Positions 52,127 through 61,075 of a stretch of 64,000 bases of DNA are shown here, one piece after another. The position numbers and the translations under genes were made by a program. Position 1 is the stretch's first letter. Each line of letters opens with the position of its first letter. Source of the DNA: Mycolicibacterium porcinum (GTDB lineage Bacteria; Actinomycetota; Actinomycetes; Mycobacteriales; Mycobacteriaceae); the NCBI GenBank assembly GCA_002086835.1, contig MVIG01000026.1, forward strand, positions 1 to 64,000, in the 5' to 3' direction. Below the pieces are notes generated by a model. It was not told where the DNA came from and did no database searches. It was given only the letters and a program-made list of their open reading frames with translations.

Positions 52127-53548
52127 TCAGGCGGCGTCCTTGTCCTTGGCGCCTGCCGCGTCGCTGCCGGCACCGTTGTTGGTGCCGGCGGTCTTGCCGG
52201 TGGCCTTCTTGACGGCGTCGCCGAGCTTCTTGATCGACGACGACACCCGGTCCTGGGCATCCTTGACGGCGGTCTGAACCTGTTCGCCGGTACGGCTGAG
52301 CGACTTCGTGACGCCCGGCAGCGCCTTGTTCCCATCGGACAGATCGGTCGCACGACGGGGCTTGACGAGGTCGTCGACAGCGGTCTTGAGCTTCGACTTC
52401 GCTCCCGCGAGGGCTGCGGAATCAGCCGGTTTCGTCGTGTCCGAGACGGTCTGCGTCTCCGGAGCGGACTGAACCTTCTGCTCGATGCCGTCCTTGGTCG
52501 CGGCCAGCGAGCTCTTGACGTCCTCGACCCCCGTGGACACCTTGTCCTGCAGATCGTCGGCGTTGCTCGGGATCGCGCCGCTGATGCGCTTGATGATCTG
52601 CGCGTTGATGGCCCGGTTGAACTTGGTGACCGAGAAGGTGGCATCGGCGACGCTGCGGTTGATGGCCGTCGCGATGGTTACGAAGTCGCCCGTCTTGAAC
52701 GCCTCCTTGACCTGATCCGCGGCGGCGGTCAGCTGGCGGGACAATGTCCGGAGCTGAAGTTTCACTTCGTTCCCGAAGGTCGGCTCAGGGCTGAACTGCT
52801 TGCCGTTCCAGTTCACCAGGGTCCAGCCGTCCTCGTTGTTGCCCTCGATCACGACGTAATCGGTGTTGTTCAACTGGGCGGTCTGCAGCAGCTGGAGTTT
52901 CTCCATCACAGTGAGGTTCTGAACGTTCATCAACGTCCAGAACATGATGGTGCCGCCGTGCGAGAACACCACGGCGTTGCGGTCGCCGTTGTCGTACATG
53001 GTCTGCAGCGCGCCCCTGACCCGCTGGTCGAACACGTATCCGTTGACTTGGGTGCCCGGCATGTAGGTGCTCTTGTCGAACGGGATCTGCGGGATCACGC
53101 CCGGCAGCGCCCATGCGATCGGATAGAGACCGTATCCGCTCGCGGCATTCGCTTCCGGTGTGCCCTCGAAGACGCCGGCCTCGATCTCCTGCAGACCGGG
53201 AAGCACCTGGATCGGTAGGCCAAGACGCTGCGACATCGGTGCGGCGGTGAGCTGTGTGCGCACCATCTGCGACGCGTAGATGGCGTCATAGTTGTTGTCG
53301 CCCAGCTTGTCTGCCACAGCCTGGGCCTGCTGCTGGCCCAGCGGGGTCAGCACCGGACCGGGAGTCTTGGTGTCGATCAGGCCGGAGGCGTTGCCCTCCG
53401 ATTGCGCGTGACGGATGAACGTCACCCGCATGACCTCCGCGGCGTGGGCGACCGGCATCGCCAGGAAGAAGGCGAGGAATGCCAGCGCGACACCCCCTAG
53501 TAGGCTTCGATACCGTGACGCCGGCGCGTCACCTCTGCGGCGGTTCAT
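52127..53548 (-). CDS. Secreted histidine phosphatase with GNKAxPG tail (paralogue 1)
   Basis: This 473-residue exported protein starts at ATG 53548 (MNRRRGDAPASRY) after GGAGGAAC. A Sec signal peptide covers about residues 15-37 (VAHA cleavage region). The histidine phosphatase (phosphoglycerate mutase-like) domain has Arg46-His47 in TFIRHAQSEGNASG and the second catalytic His197 in VVFSHGGTIMFW. Residues about 290-400 are helical and Asp/Lys/Ala-rich. At residue 401 the tail TDLSDGNKALPG begins, followed by an amphipathic Lys-rich end. It is a tandem paralogue of the next gene. The substrate is unknown; a cell-surface phosphomonoesterase is likely. Confidence 0.82.
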   Translation of the reverse strand: MNRRRGDAPASRYRSLLGGVALAFLAFFLAMPVAHAAEVMRVTFIRHAQSEGNASGLIDTKTPGPVLTPLGQQQAQAVADKLGDNNYDAIYASQMVRTQLTAAPMSQRLGLPIQVLPGLQEIEAGVFEGTPEANAASGYGLYPIAWALPGVIPQIPFDKSTYMPGTQVNGYVFDQRVRGALQTMYDNGDRNAVVFSHGGTIMFWTLMNVQNLTVMEKLQLLQTAQLNNTDYVVIEGNNEDGWTLVNWNGKQFSPEPTFGNEVKLQLRTLSRQLTAAADQVKEAFKTGDFVTIATAINRSVADATFSVTKFNRAINAQIIKRISGAIPSNADDLQDKVSTGVEDVKSSLAATKDGIEQKVQSAPETQTVSDTTKPADSAALAGAKSKLKTAVDDLVKPRRATDLSDGNKALPGVTKSLSRTGEQVQTAVKDAQDRVSSSIKKLGDAVKKATGKTAGTNNGAGSDAAGAKDKDAA

Positions 53549-53718
53549 GTGGTTCCTCCATTGTGGCTGTAGGGATTTCACGTGACCTGCCGGTGACATC
53601 GCGCTGGCCGGCCATCTGAATTGTCTGGCAATCCGCTGTCAAAACGAGCAGTTATCCCGCTGCACGGGAAGGTATTTGACAAATGCGGGTGCCTGTTGCA
53701 ACCAACCCGAATGCAGCT

Positions 53719-53751
53719 CAGTCCCCCCTCCTCGTTCGAGGAAGGGGGACT
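53719..53751 (-). terminator. Terminator of the second phosphatase gene
   Basis: CAGTCCCCC (53719-53727) pairs with GGGGGACTG (53743-53751), with an inner CTCG/CGAG. It lies 36 nt past the stop of the gene at 53787 on the minus strand. The rest of 53549-53786 shows nothing else recognisable. Confidence 0.65.
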
Positions 53752-53786
53752 GACCCGGTTGGTATTACCTTGTACTGCAGCCTATT

Positions 53787-55226
53787 TCACGCCGCGTCCT
53801 TGGCCTTCGGCTTGGCCTTGCTGTCGTCGGACTTGTCCTTCTTGGCGGTTCCGGACAGCTTCTTGACGGTGTCCCGGGCCTGCTTGGCCGAGGACTCAAC
53901 CTCGCCGCGTACGTCGTCAGCGGCCTGCTTGACCCTGTCGCGCACCGCGGCGACTGCCTTGCCCGGCTCCGCCTTGTTGCCATCGGTCAGCTTGGTGGGA
54001 CCTGTGGCGGTGCGGGCGGCGGTGATCTTCGACTGGACCGACTCGGTGACCTTATCGGCCTCCGACGCGGCACCCTTCGTGGTGTTGTCGACGGCCGCCT
54101 TGACGTCCTCGACGGCGGACTGGGCGCCCGCGGCGAGATCGGTGACGGACGCGGTGTCGCCGCTGCCTGCCGCCTTCTCCGTGCTGAGCTTGGTGACCTG
54201 AGTCGTCGCTTGCCCCAGCGAGCCCGGGATGCCCGTGATCGCGTTGACCGTGTCGGTCACCGAATCCTTGACGAACTTGACCCCGGCCTCTGCGACGTCC
54301 TGTACGCCTTGCGCGCCGGTCGTGACGATGCCCTGGGCATCGAGCGACAGGACCGGAATGCGCATGTTGTAGACCGCCTTTTGCGGCGCCACGATCAGGT
54401 CCCGGAAGTTGACGAACATCTGGGTCGGGTAGTTGGCCGGACCGACCTCTTCGCCGGCCCAGCTCTTGAGGGTCCAGCTGCCGTCGTCGTTCTTCTCCAC
54501 GACCACTTCGTCGGTGTTGTTCAACGGATGCTGCACGATCAACAACAGATTCGGGTTGTCGACGTTCATCATCGTCCACATCATGATCGTGGCCCCGTGG
54601 GAGAACACCGCGGCGTCGATCTTGCCGTCGCCATTGGTGTCCTCGGTGTCCTCTTCGACCTGAGTCAGCGCGTTGGTGACGCGCTCGTTGAACTCCAGGC
54701 CGGTTTCGCCACCGGGGACGGGGATGAACTGCAAGCCCATGGTCCAGGCCAGTGGGGCCAGGATGTAGCCGATGCGGCCGATGCCTTCACTTTCGGGCAG
54801 ACCCTCGAAGATGCCCGCGCTGATCTCCTGGACGCCGGAGTTCTGCTGCGGATGGTCAGGGTCGTACGCACCCAGGACCGTGACCGGCAACCCGCGCTTG
54901 GCGGCGAACGGCGCTGCCGTCTCCTGGGTGCGGATCATGGTCGAGGCGTAGAGCGCGTCGAAGTCGGTGGCGGAATGCTTATCGGCCCAGGCCTGCGCCT
55001 GCTGCTCACCGGTCGCCCCGCCGTTCTGGTTCACCTCGTCATTGGTCAGGTGCGGCCCCGGGGTGCTGGTGTCGATGTACCCGGAGGCGTTGCCCTGCGA
55101 CTCGGCGTGCCGGATGAATGTCACGGTCATCGCCGCGGCGGGCAGGGTCGCCGCCGCGAACAGGGAACACGCCGTCAGGGTGGTCGCGGCGGCACCGGCA
55201 GCCCGGCGTCGGGTGGGTCGTTGCAT
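53787..55226 (-). CDS. Secreted histidine phosphatase with Ca-loop-like insert and GNKAEPGK tail (paralogue 2)
   Basis: This 479-residue exported protein starts at ATG 55226 (MQRPTRRRAAGAAATTL) after GGGAGACC, with a signal peptide of about 32 residues. Catalytic Arg39-His40 lies in TFIRHAESQGNASG and His210 in VFSHGATIMMW. Just before His210, residues 196-204 read DTNGDGKID, the DxNxDGxxD pattern of EF-hand/dockerin calcium loops; paralogue 1 has a short loop there. From about residue 300 the chain is helical. At residue 411 the tail TKLTDGNKAEPGK begins, followed by a Lys/Asp/Ala-rich end. The substrate is unknown. Confidence 0.82.
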   Translation of the reverse strand: MQRPTRRRAAGAAATTLTACSLFAAATLPAAAMTVTFIRHAESQGNASGYIDTSTPGPHLTNDEVNQNGGATGEQQAQAWADKHSATDFDALYASTMIRTQETAAPFAAKRGLPVTVLGAYDPDHPQQNSGVQEISAGIFEGLPESEGIGRIGYILAPLAWTMGLQFIPVPGGETGLEFNERVTNALTQVEEDTEDTNGDGKIDAAVFSHGATIMMWTMMNVDNPNLLLIVQHPLNNTDEVVVEKNDDGSWTLKSWAGEEVGPANYPTQMFVNFRDLIVAPQKAVYNMRIPVLSLDAQGIVTTGAQGVQDVAEAGVKFVKDSVTDTVNAITGIPGSLGQATTQVTKLSTEKAAGSGDTASVTDLAAGAQSAVEDVKAAVDNTTKGAASEADKVTESVQSKITAARTATGPTKLTDGNKAEPGKAVAAVRDRVKQAADDVRGEVESSAKQARDTVKKLSGTAKKDKSDDSKAKPKAKDAA

Positions 55227-55382
55227 ATGGTCTCCCGTTGGTTCACGAAGATGTGGGCTGCCGCTCACTTGGCGTTAACTGTGTGCGCGCTCACAGAACA
55301 TAATCAAAGAACTGTTCACTCGTCAATTCAGCTACCGAGAGTTGCGTAATTGGCCGGCCTCCACGACACCTGGTGAACAAAA

Positions 55383-55412
55383 AGTGCCCCCGACCTGTAG
55401 GTCGGGGGCACT
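55383..55412 (-). terminator. Terminator of the ddn-like gene
   Basis: The perfect 13-bp stem AGTGCCCCCGACC (55383-55395) and GGTCGGGGGCACT (55400-55412) has a TGTA loop. It is flanked on the minus-strand exit side by a TTTTTG run. Confidence 0.88.
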
Positions 55413-55428
55413 GCTCGTTATCCGGAGA

Positions 55429-55908
55429 TCAGGCCGGGTCGCAGATCACGATCGGGATCTTGCGGTCGGTGTAGGACCGGTAGTTCACGAAGTCGGCATA
55501 CATGGCGTCCAGCTTCGGCCAGTACTCGTCGCGCTCGGCGTCGGTGGCGTCGCGCGCGGTGAGCTCCAGGGTCTCGCGCTTGGTCTGGAACTTCACCCGC
55601 GGGTTGGCCACCAGATTCAGGTACCACATCGGGTTCGTCGCCCGGCCGCCCTGCGAGGCGACCAGCACGATGCGCTTGCCCTCCTGCAGGAACAGCAGCG
55701 GGCTGTCCCGTTCCTCGCCCGACTTGCGCCCGATCGTAGTCAGGATGCCCACCTCGGCGCCGCGCAGGAACTTGTCGCCGATGCGCCCGCCGGACTTCTT
55801 GAAGATCCAGGTCTGGGCGCGCGACATCCACTTGATGGCGGTGCCGGTCGATTTCGCGTTGAGCCGTTCGACCTGTTTGGGACTGAGCGGGCGAGGGGTG
55901 TTGGCCAT
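55429..55908 (-). CDS. ddn: Ddn-like F420-dependent nitroreductase-family protein
   Basis: This 159-residue protein belongs to the deazaflavin-dependent nitroreductase family (split beta-barrel). The motifs TTIGRKSGEERDSPLLFL, VASQGGRATNPMWYLNLVANP and a C-terminal SYTDRKIPIVI are present. It is orthologous by position to Rv3547 (Ddn), whose relatives reduce quinones or enones with F420H2 and activate nitroimidazole drugs. Its ATG lies 9 nt after the stop of the upstream SnoaL-like gene. Confidence 0.88.
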   Translation of the reverse strand: MANTPRPLSPKQVERLNAKSTGTAIKWMSRAQTWIFKKSGGRIGDKFLRGAEVGILTTIGRKSGEERDSPLLFLQEGKRIVLVASQGGRATNPMWYLNLVANPRVKFQTKRETLELTARDATDAERDEYWPKLDAMYADFVNYRSYTDRKIPIVICDPA

Positions 55909-55917
55909 GCGGGGACC

Positions 55918-56292
55918 TTAGCGGCTGATGAACGGGGTCAGGGACGCGCGGATGTGGTGAATCTTCCCGTCGGACGCGGGGATCAGGAACGTCTCGTCGA
56001 CGTGCGAGCACACCCGCCGCCCGAACAGGCGCGGCTTGGTGAGCACGTCGAAACGTGCGCGAATCTGATCTCCGTCGACGCTGAACTCCGGCGTGGTCGT
56101 CTTCTCGATCAGCTTGAACTGCGGGCCGTTGTTCAGGCTGCGGCGCAGGTGATCTCCATTGCGACCGGTCTTCAGTCCCATCTCGATGCGGATGCAGTCC
56201 GGTGCGAACGGGACCGCATCCGCCTGATGGCTCACCAGCGCATCGATGTAGGCCTGTGCGGCCGCGATGCGCTCGGCCTCAGAGAAAGACAC
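55918..56292 (-). CDS. SnoaL/NTF2-like small protein between fadA5 and ddn
   Basis: This protein of about 124 residues starts at GTG 56292 (VSFSEAERIAAAQAYIDAL), with GAGG 8 nt upstream. The cone-shaped alpha+beta NTF2-like fold is suggested by the N-terminal helix, ALVSHQADAVPFAPDCIRIEMG and a C-terminal beta-rich part. The family includes ketosteroid isomerases and polyketide cyclases. It begins 10 nt after the fadA5 stop, so it belongs to the KstR-controlled unit. In M. tuberculosis fadA5 and ddn are neighbours without such a gene. The function is unknown. Confidence 0.65.
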   Translation of the reverse strand: MSFSEAERIAAAQAYIDALVSHQADAVPFAPDCIRIEMGLKTGRNGDHLRRSLNNGPQFKLIEKTTTPEFSVDGDQIRARFDVLTKPRLFGRRVCSHVDETFLIPASDGKIHHIRASLTPFISR

Positions 56293-56302
56293 CGTGAAGG
56301 CC

Positions 56303-57463
<1,161 letters not shown>

Positions 57464-57464
57464 C

Positions 57465-57478
57465 TAGAACACGTTTCA
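57465..57478. promoter_or_regulatory. KstR operator between fadA5 and cyp125
   Basis: TAGAACACGTTTCA matches the KstR consensus TnnAACnnGTTnnA at every fixed position. It lies 10 nt from the fadA5 ATG and overlaps that gene's -10. It could also control cyp125, whose start is 143 nt away. Confidence 0.92.
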
Positions 57479-57621
57479 TTACTCTGACAAGCGCGGATGT
57501 ATCAGTGCCTTTGATCTGCGGTCAAGCCGTGTTTCAATGGTCTCAATTGGTACTAGACCACGTTGTTTCAAGCATTGCTGGCTACGCGCGCGGCTTGCTA
57601 CAGACACTAGGAGTTAGACAC

Positions 57622-58872
57622 ATGGGCTGCCCCAACATCCCCAAGGATTTCGACTTCCTCGATTCCGAGCTGAACCTCAAGGGTCTGCCGGTCGAAGAGC
57701 TCGCCGAGCTCCGTAAGGCCGAGCCGGTTCGCTGGGTCGACGTGCCCGGCGGCACCGGAGGTTTCGGCGACAAGGGCTACTGGTTGGTCACCCGGCACGA
57801 GGACGTCAAGGACGTCTCGCTGCGCAGCGACGTGTTCTCCAGCTCGATGAACGGCGCGATCCCGGTCTGGCCGCAGGAGATGACCCGCGAGGCCGTCGAC
57901 CTCCAGCGCGCGGTCCTGCTGAACATGGATGCGCCGCACCACACCCGTCTGCGCAAGATCATCTCCCGCGGCTTCACCCCGCGTGCGCTCTCGCGGCTGG
58001 AGGACGAGCTGAACTCGCGGGCGCAGCAGATCGCCAAGAACGCGGCCGCGTCGAACAGCGGCGACTTCGTCGAGCAGGTCTCGTGCGAGCTGCCGCTGCA
58101 GGCCATCGCCGAACTGCTCGGTGTGCCGCAGGACGACCGCGACAAGCTGTTCCGCTGGTCCAACGAGATGACCGCAGGCGACGATCCCGAGTACGCCGAC
58201 GTCGATCCGGCCATGTCCTCCTTCGAGCTGATCTCCTATGCGATGAAGATGGCCGAGGAGCGCGGCAAGAACCCGACCGACGACATCGTCACCAAGCTGA
58301 TCCAGGCCGACATCGACGGCGAGAAGCTCAGCGACGACGAGTTCGGCTTCTTCGTCATCATGCTGGCCGTCGCAGGCAACGAGACCAGCCGTAATTCCAT
58401 CACGCACGGCATGATCGCGTTCTCGCAGAATCCCGATCAGTGGGAGCTTTTCAAGAAAGAGCGGCCGAAGACCGCGGTCGATGAGATCATTCGTTGGGCC
58501 ACACCGGTTTCGGCGTTCCAGCGCACGGCGAGCGAAGACACCGAGATCGCCGGCGTCAAGATCAAGGCCGGCGAGCGCGTGGTGATGTCGTACCGTTCGG
58601 CCAACTTCGACGACGCGGTGTTCGAAGATCCGTTCACGTTCAACATCCTTCGCGACCCCAACCCGCACGTCGGCTTCGGCGGCACCGGAGCGCACTACTG
58701 CATCGGTGCCAACCTGGCCCGCCTGACGATCAACCTGATCTTCAACGCAGTCGCCGACCACATGCCCGACCTCAAGCCGGTCGGCGAGCCGGAGCGGCTA
58801 AAGTCCGGATGGCTCAACGGCATCAAGCACTGGCCGGTCGACTACACGGGTGCGTGCCCGGTCGCACATTGA
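57622..58872 (+). CDS. cyp125: CYP125, cholesterol C26/27 hydroxylase
   Basis: This 416-residue P450 initiates side-chain degradation by oxidising the terminal methyl of cholesterol or cholest-4-en-3-one. It shares long identical-looking blocks with CYP125: NMDAPHHTRLRKIISRGFTP, the I-helix AVAGNETSRN and the heme loop VGFGGTGAHYCIGANLAR (Cys360). The ATG at 57622 has TAGGAG 8 nt upstream; longer starts reach into the 5' leader. The N-terminus is shorter than in M. tuberculosis CYP125. Confidence 0.96.
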   Translation: MGCPNIPKDFDFLDSELNLKGLPVEELAELRKAEPVRWVDVPGGTGGFGDKGYWLVTRHEDVKDVSLRSDVFSSSMNGAIPVWPQEMTREAVDLQRAVLLNMDAPHHTRLRKIISRGFTPRALSRLEDELNSRAQQIAKNAAASNSGDFVEQVSCELPLQAIAELLGVPQDDRDKLFRWSNEMTAGDDPEYADVDPAMSSFELISYAMKMAEERGKNPTDDIVTKLIQADIDGEKLSDDEFGFFVIMLAVAGNETSRNSITHGMIAFSQNPDQWELFKKERPKTAVDEIIRWATPVSAFQRTASEDTEIAGVKIKAGERVVMSYRSANFDDAVFEDPFTFNILRDPNPHVGFGGTGAHYCIGANLARLTINLIFNAVADHMPDLKPVGEPERLKSGWLNGIKHWPVDYTGACPVAH

Positions 58873-58907
58873 GTCACTGACCTACCCACGGATCAAGGAG
58901 GATTCGG

Positions 58908-59912
58908 GTGGATTTCACACCGAACCCGGAACAGCAGGCTGTCGCCGACGTGGTGACCTCTGTTCTGGAACGCGACAACACCTGGGACGCACTGGTTTCC
59001 GGTGGAGTCGCGGCGCTGGGAGTGCCGGAACGACTCGGCGGTGACGGACTGGGCCTGCCCGAGCTGTCGACCGCGTTGACCGAGATCGGCCGGCACGGGA
59101 CGACCGGTCCGGCGCTGGCCACCGTGGGCCTCGGTCTGGTGCCACTGCTCGACCTGGCCTCCGATGCTCAGCAGGACCGGTACCTGTCCGGTGTGGCGAC
59201 GGGCGCGGTGCTCTCCGCGGCGCTCAACGAGCCCGGTCAGTCGTTGCCGGAGCGACCCGCCGTGAACTTCGCGGACGGCAAGCTCAACGGCACCAAAGTC
59301 GGTGTGCCCTACGCCGAGACGGCGAAGTGGCTGGTGGTCACCGCCGACAACGCGGTGGTTGTGGTCCCACCGGCGGCTGACGGCGTGACCGTGACGAAGA
59401 CCCCGACCTCCAACGGATCCGACGAATACGTGGTCACCTTCGCCGACGTCGCGGTCGACGCGGCCGACGTGCTCGACGGCGCGACCGCGCATCGGGTCAA
59501 CCAGCTGGCGCTGGCTGTCACCGGGGCGTTCGCGGCCGGGCTGGTGGCCGGCGCTCTGCGCTTGACGGCCGACTACGTCGCCACCCGTGAGCAGTTCGGT
59601 CGCCCGCTGTCGACGTTCCAGACCGTGGCGGCGCAGCTGTCCGAGGTGTACATCGCGTCGCGGACGATCTCGCTGGTGTCCACCTCGGCTCTGTGGCGGC
59701 TGTCCGAGAGCCTCGACGCCGACGAGGATCTCAACATCCTGGGCTACTGGCTCACCTCGCAGGCGGCGCCGGCCATGCGGCTGTGCCATCACCTGCACGG
59801 CGGCATGGGGATGGACATCACCTACCCGATGGACCGCTACTACTCCTCGATCAAGGATCTGACCCGACTGCTGGGCGGGCAAGCGCATCGCCTCGATTTG
59901 GTGGGAGCGTAA
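58908..59912 (+). CDS. chsE1: ChsE1 (FadE28), acyl-CoA dehydrogenase subunit
   Basis: This 334-residue half-length acyl-CoA dehydrogenase is the ChsE1 partner in the ChsE1-ChsE2 heterotetramer. That enzyme desaturates the three-carbon (2'-propanoate) side chain of 3-oxo-4-pregnene-20-carboxyl-CoA. The segments ATREQFGRPLSTFQTVAAQL and HHLHGGMGMDITYPMDRYY are conserved. The GTG at 58908 has AAGGAGG upstream. It overlaps fadE29 by one base (TAATG). Confidence 0.94.
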   Translation: MDFTPNPEQQAVADVVTSVLERDNTWDALVSGGVAALGVPERLGGDGLGLPELSTALTEIGRHGTTGPALATVGLGLVPLLDLASDAQQDRYLSGVATGAVLSAALNEPGQSLPERPAVNFADGKLNGTKVGVPYAETAKWLVVTADNAVVVVPPAADGVTVTKTPTSNGSDEYVVTFADVAVDAADVLDGATAHRVNQLALAVTGAFAAGLVAGALRLTADYVATREQFGRPLSTFQTVAAQLSEVYIASRTISLVSTSALWRLSESLDADEDLNILGYWLTSQAAPAMRLCHHLHGGMGMDITYPMDRYYSSIKDLTRLLGGQAHRLDLVGA

Positions 59913-61075
59913 TGTTCATCGATCTGACCCCCGAGCAGCGCGCGCTGCAAGCCGAACTGCGCGAATACTTTTCGACTCTCATCACGCCCGAAGAGGCCGC
60001 GGCGATGGAGTCCGACCGGCACAACGAGGCCTACCGTGCGGTGATCAAGCGCATGGGCAGTGACGGCAAGCTCGGTGTCGGCTGGCCCAAGGAGTACGGC
60101 GGCCTGGGCTTCGGTCCGGTCGAGCAGCAGATCTTCATCAACGAGGCGAACCGGGCCGACATCCCGCTGCCGATGGTCACGCTGCAGACAGTGGGCCCGA
60201 CGCTGCAGGCACTGGGTACCGAGGAGCAGAAGAAGAAGTTCCTGCCCGGAATCCTCGCCGGTGAAGTGCATTTCGCCATCGGCTACTCCGAGCCCGACGC
60301 CGGTACGGACCTGGCATCGCTGCGCACCACCGCGGTGCGGCACGGCGACGAGTACATCGTCAACGGCCAGAAGATGTGGACCACCGGCGCACACGACGCC
60401 GACTACATCTGGCTGGCCTGCCGTACCGATCCCACTGCGGCCAAGCACAAGGGCATCTCGATCCTGATCGTCGACACCAAGGATCCCGGGTACTCCTGGA
60501 CCCCGATCATCCTGTCGGACGGGGCGCACCACACCAACGCGACGTACTACAACGATGTGCGGGTGCCCGCCGACATGCTCGTCGGTGAGGAGAACGGCGG
60601 CTGGAAGCTCATCACCACTCAGCTCAACCACGAGCGGGTCGGTCTCGGCCCGGCCGGCCGCATCGCCGGCATCTACGACCAGGTGCACACCTGGGCATCG
60701 AAGCCCGGTTCGGACGGTGTCACGCCGATCGAGCAGGACGCCGTGAAACGCCTTCTGGGGCAGATCAAGTCGATCTGGCGGATCAACGAGCTGCTCAACT
60801 GGCAGGTCGCGGCCTCCGGTGAGACCATCGCCGTGGCCGACGCGGCTGCCACCAAGGTGTTCTCGACGGAACGGTTGCAGGAAGTCGGCCGGTTGGCCGA
60901 AGAGATCGTGGGCGGTTACGGCAACCCGGCCGATCCGGAAACGGCCGAACTGCTGGTGTGGCTGGACAAGATGACCAAGCGCAACCTGGTGATCACCTTC
61001 GGCGGCGGCGTCAACGAGGTGATGCGCGAGATGATCGCGGCGTCGGGCCTGCGGGTGCCGAGGGTGACCCGATGA
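59912..61075 (+). CDS. chsE2: ChsE2 (FadE29), acyl-CoA dehydrogenase subunit
   Basis: This 387-residue acyl-CoA dehydrogenase partners ChsE1. The flavin/substrate region SEPDAGTDLASLRTTA and the C-terminal FGGGVNEVMREMIAASGL are visible. ATG 59912 overlaps the fadE28 TAA, and its own stop overlaps the chsH2 start (ATGA), so the subunits are translationally coupled. Confidence 0.94.
   Translation: MFIDLTPEQRALQAELREYFSTLITPEEAAAMESDRHNEAYRAVIKRMGSDGKLGVGWPKEYGGLGFGPVEQQIFINEANRADIPLPMVTLQTVGPTLQALGTEEQKKKFLPGILAGEVHFAIGYSEPDAGTDLASLRTTAVRHGDEYIVNGQKMWTTGAHDADYIWLACRTDPTAAKHKGISILIVDTKDPGYSWTPIILSDGAHHTNATYYNDVRVPADMLVGEENGGWKLITTQLNHERVGLGPAGRIAGIYDQVHTWASKPGSDGVTPIEQDAVKRLLGQIKSIWRINELLNWQVAASGETIAVADAAATKVFSTERLQEVGRLAEEIVGGYGNPADPETAELLVWLDKMTKRNLVITFGGGVNEVMREMIAASGLRVPRVTR

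Noticed and set aside
55309..55317. GAACTGTTC upstream of the second phosphatase as a KstR box
   Set aside because: The spacing between the half-sites is one base, not two.
57554..57567. Second KstR-like box before cyp125 (TAGACCACGTTGTT)
   Set aside because: It departs from TnnAACnnGTTnnA at two fixed positions, so it is not listed as an operator.
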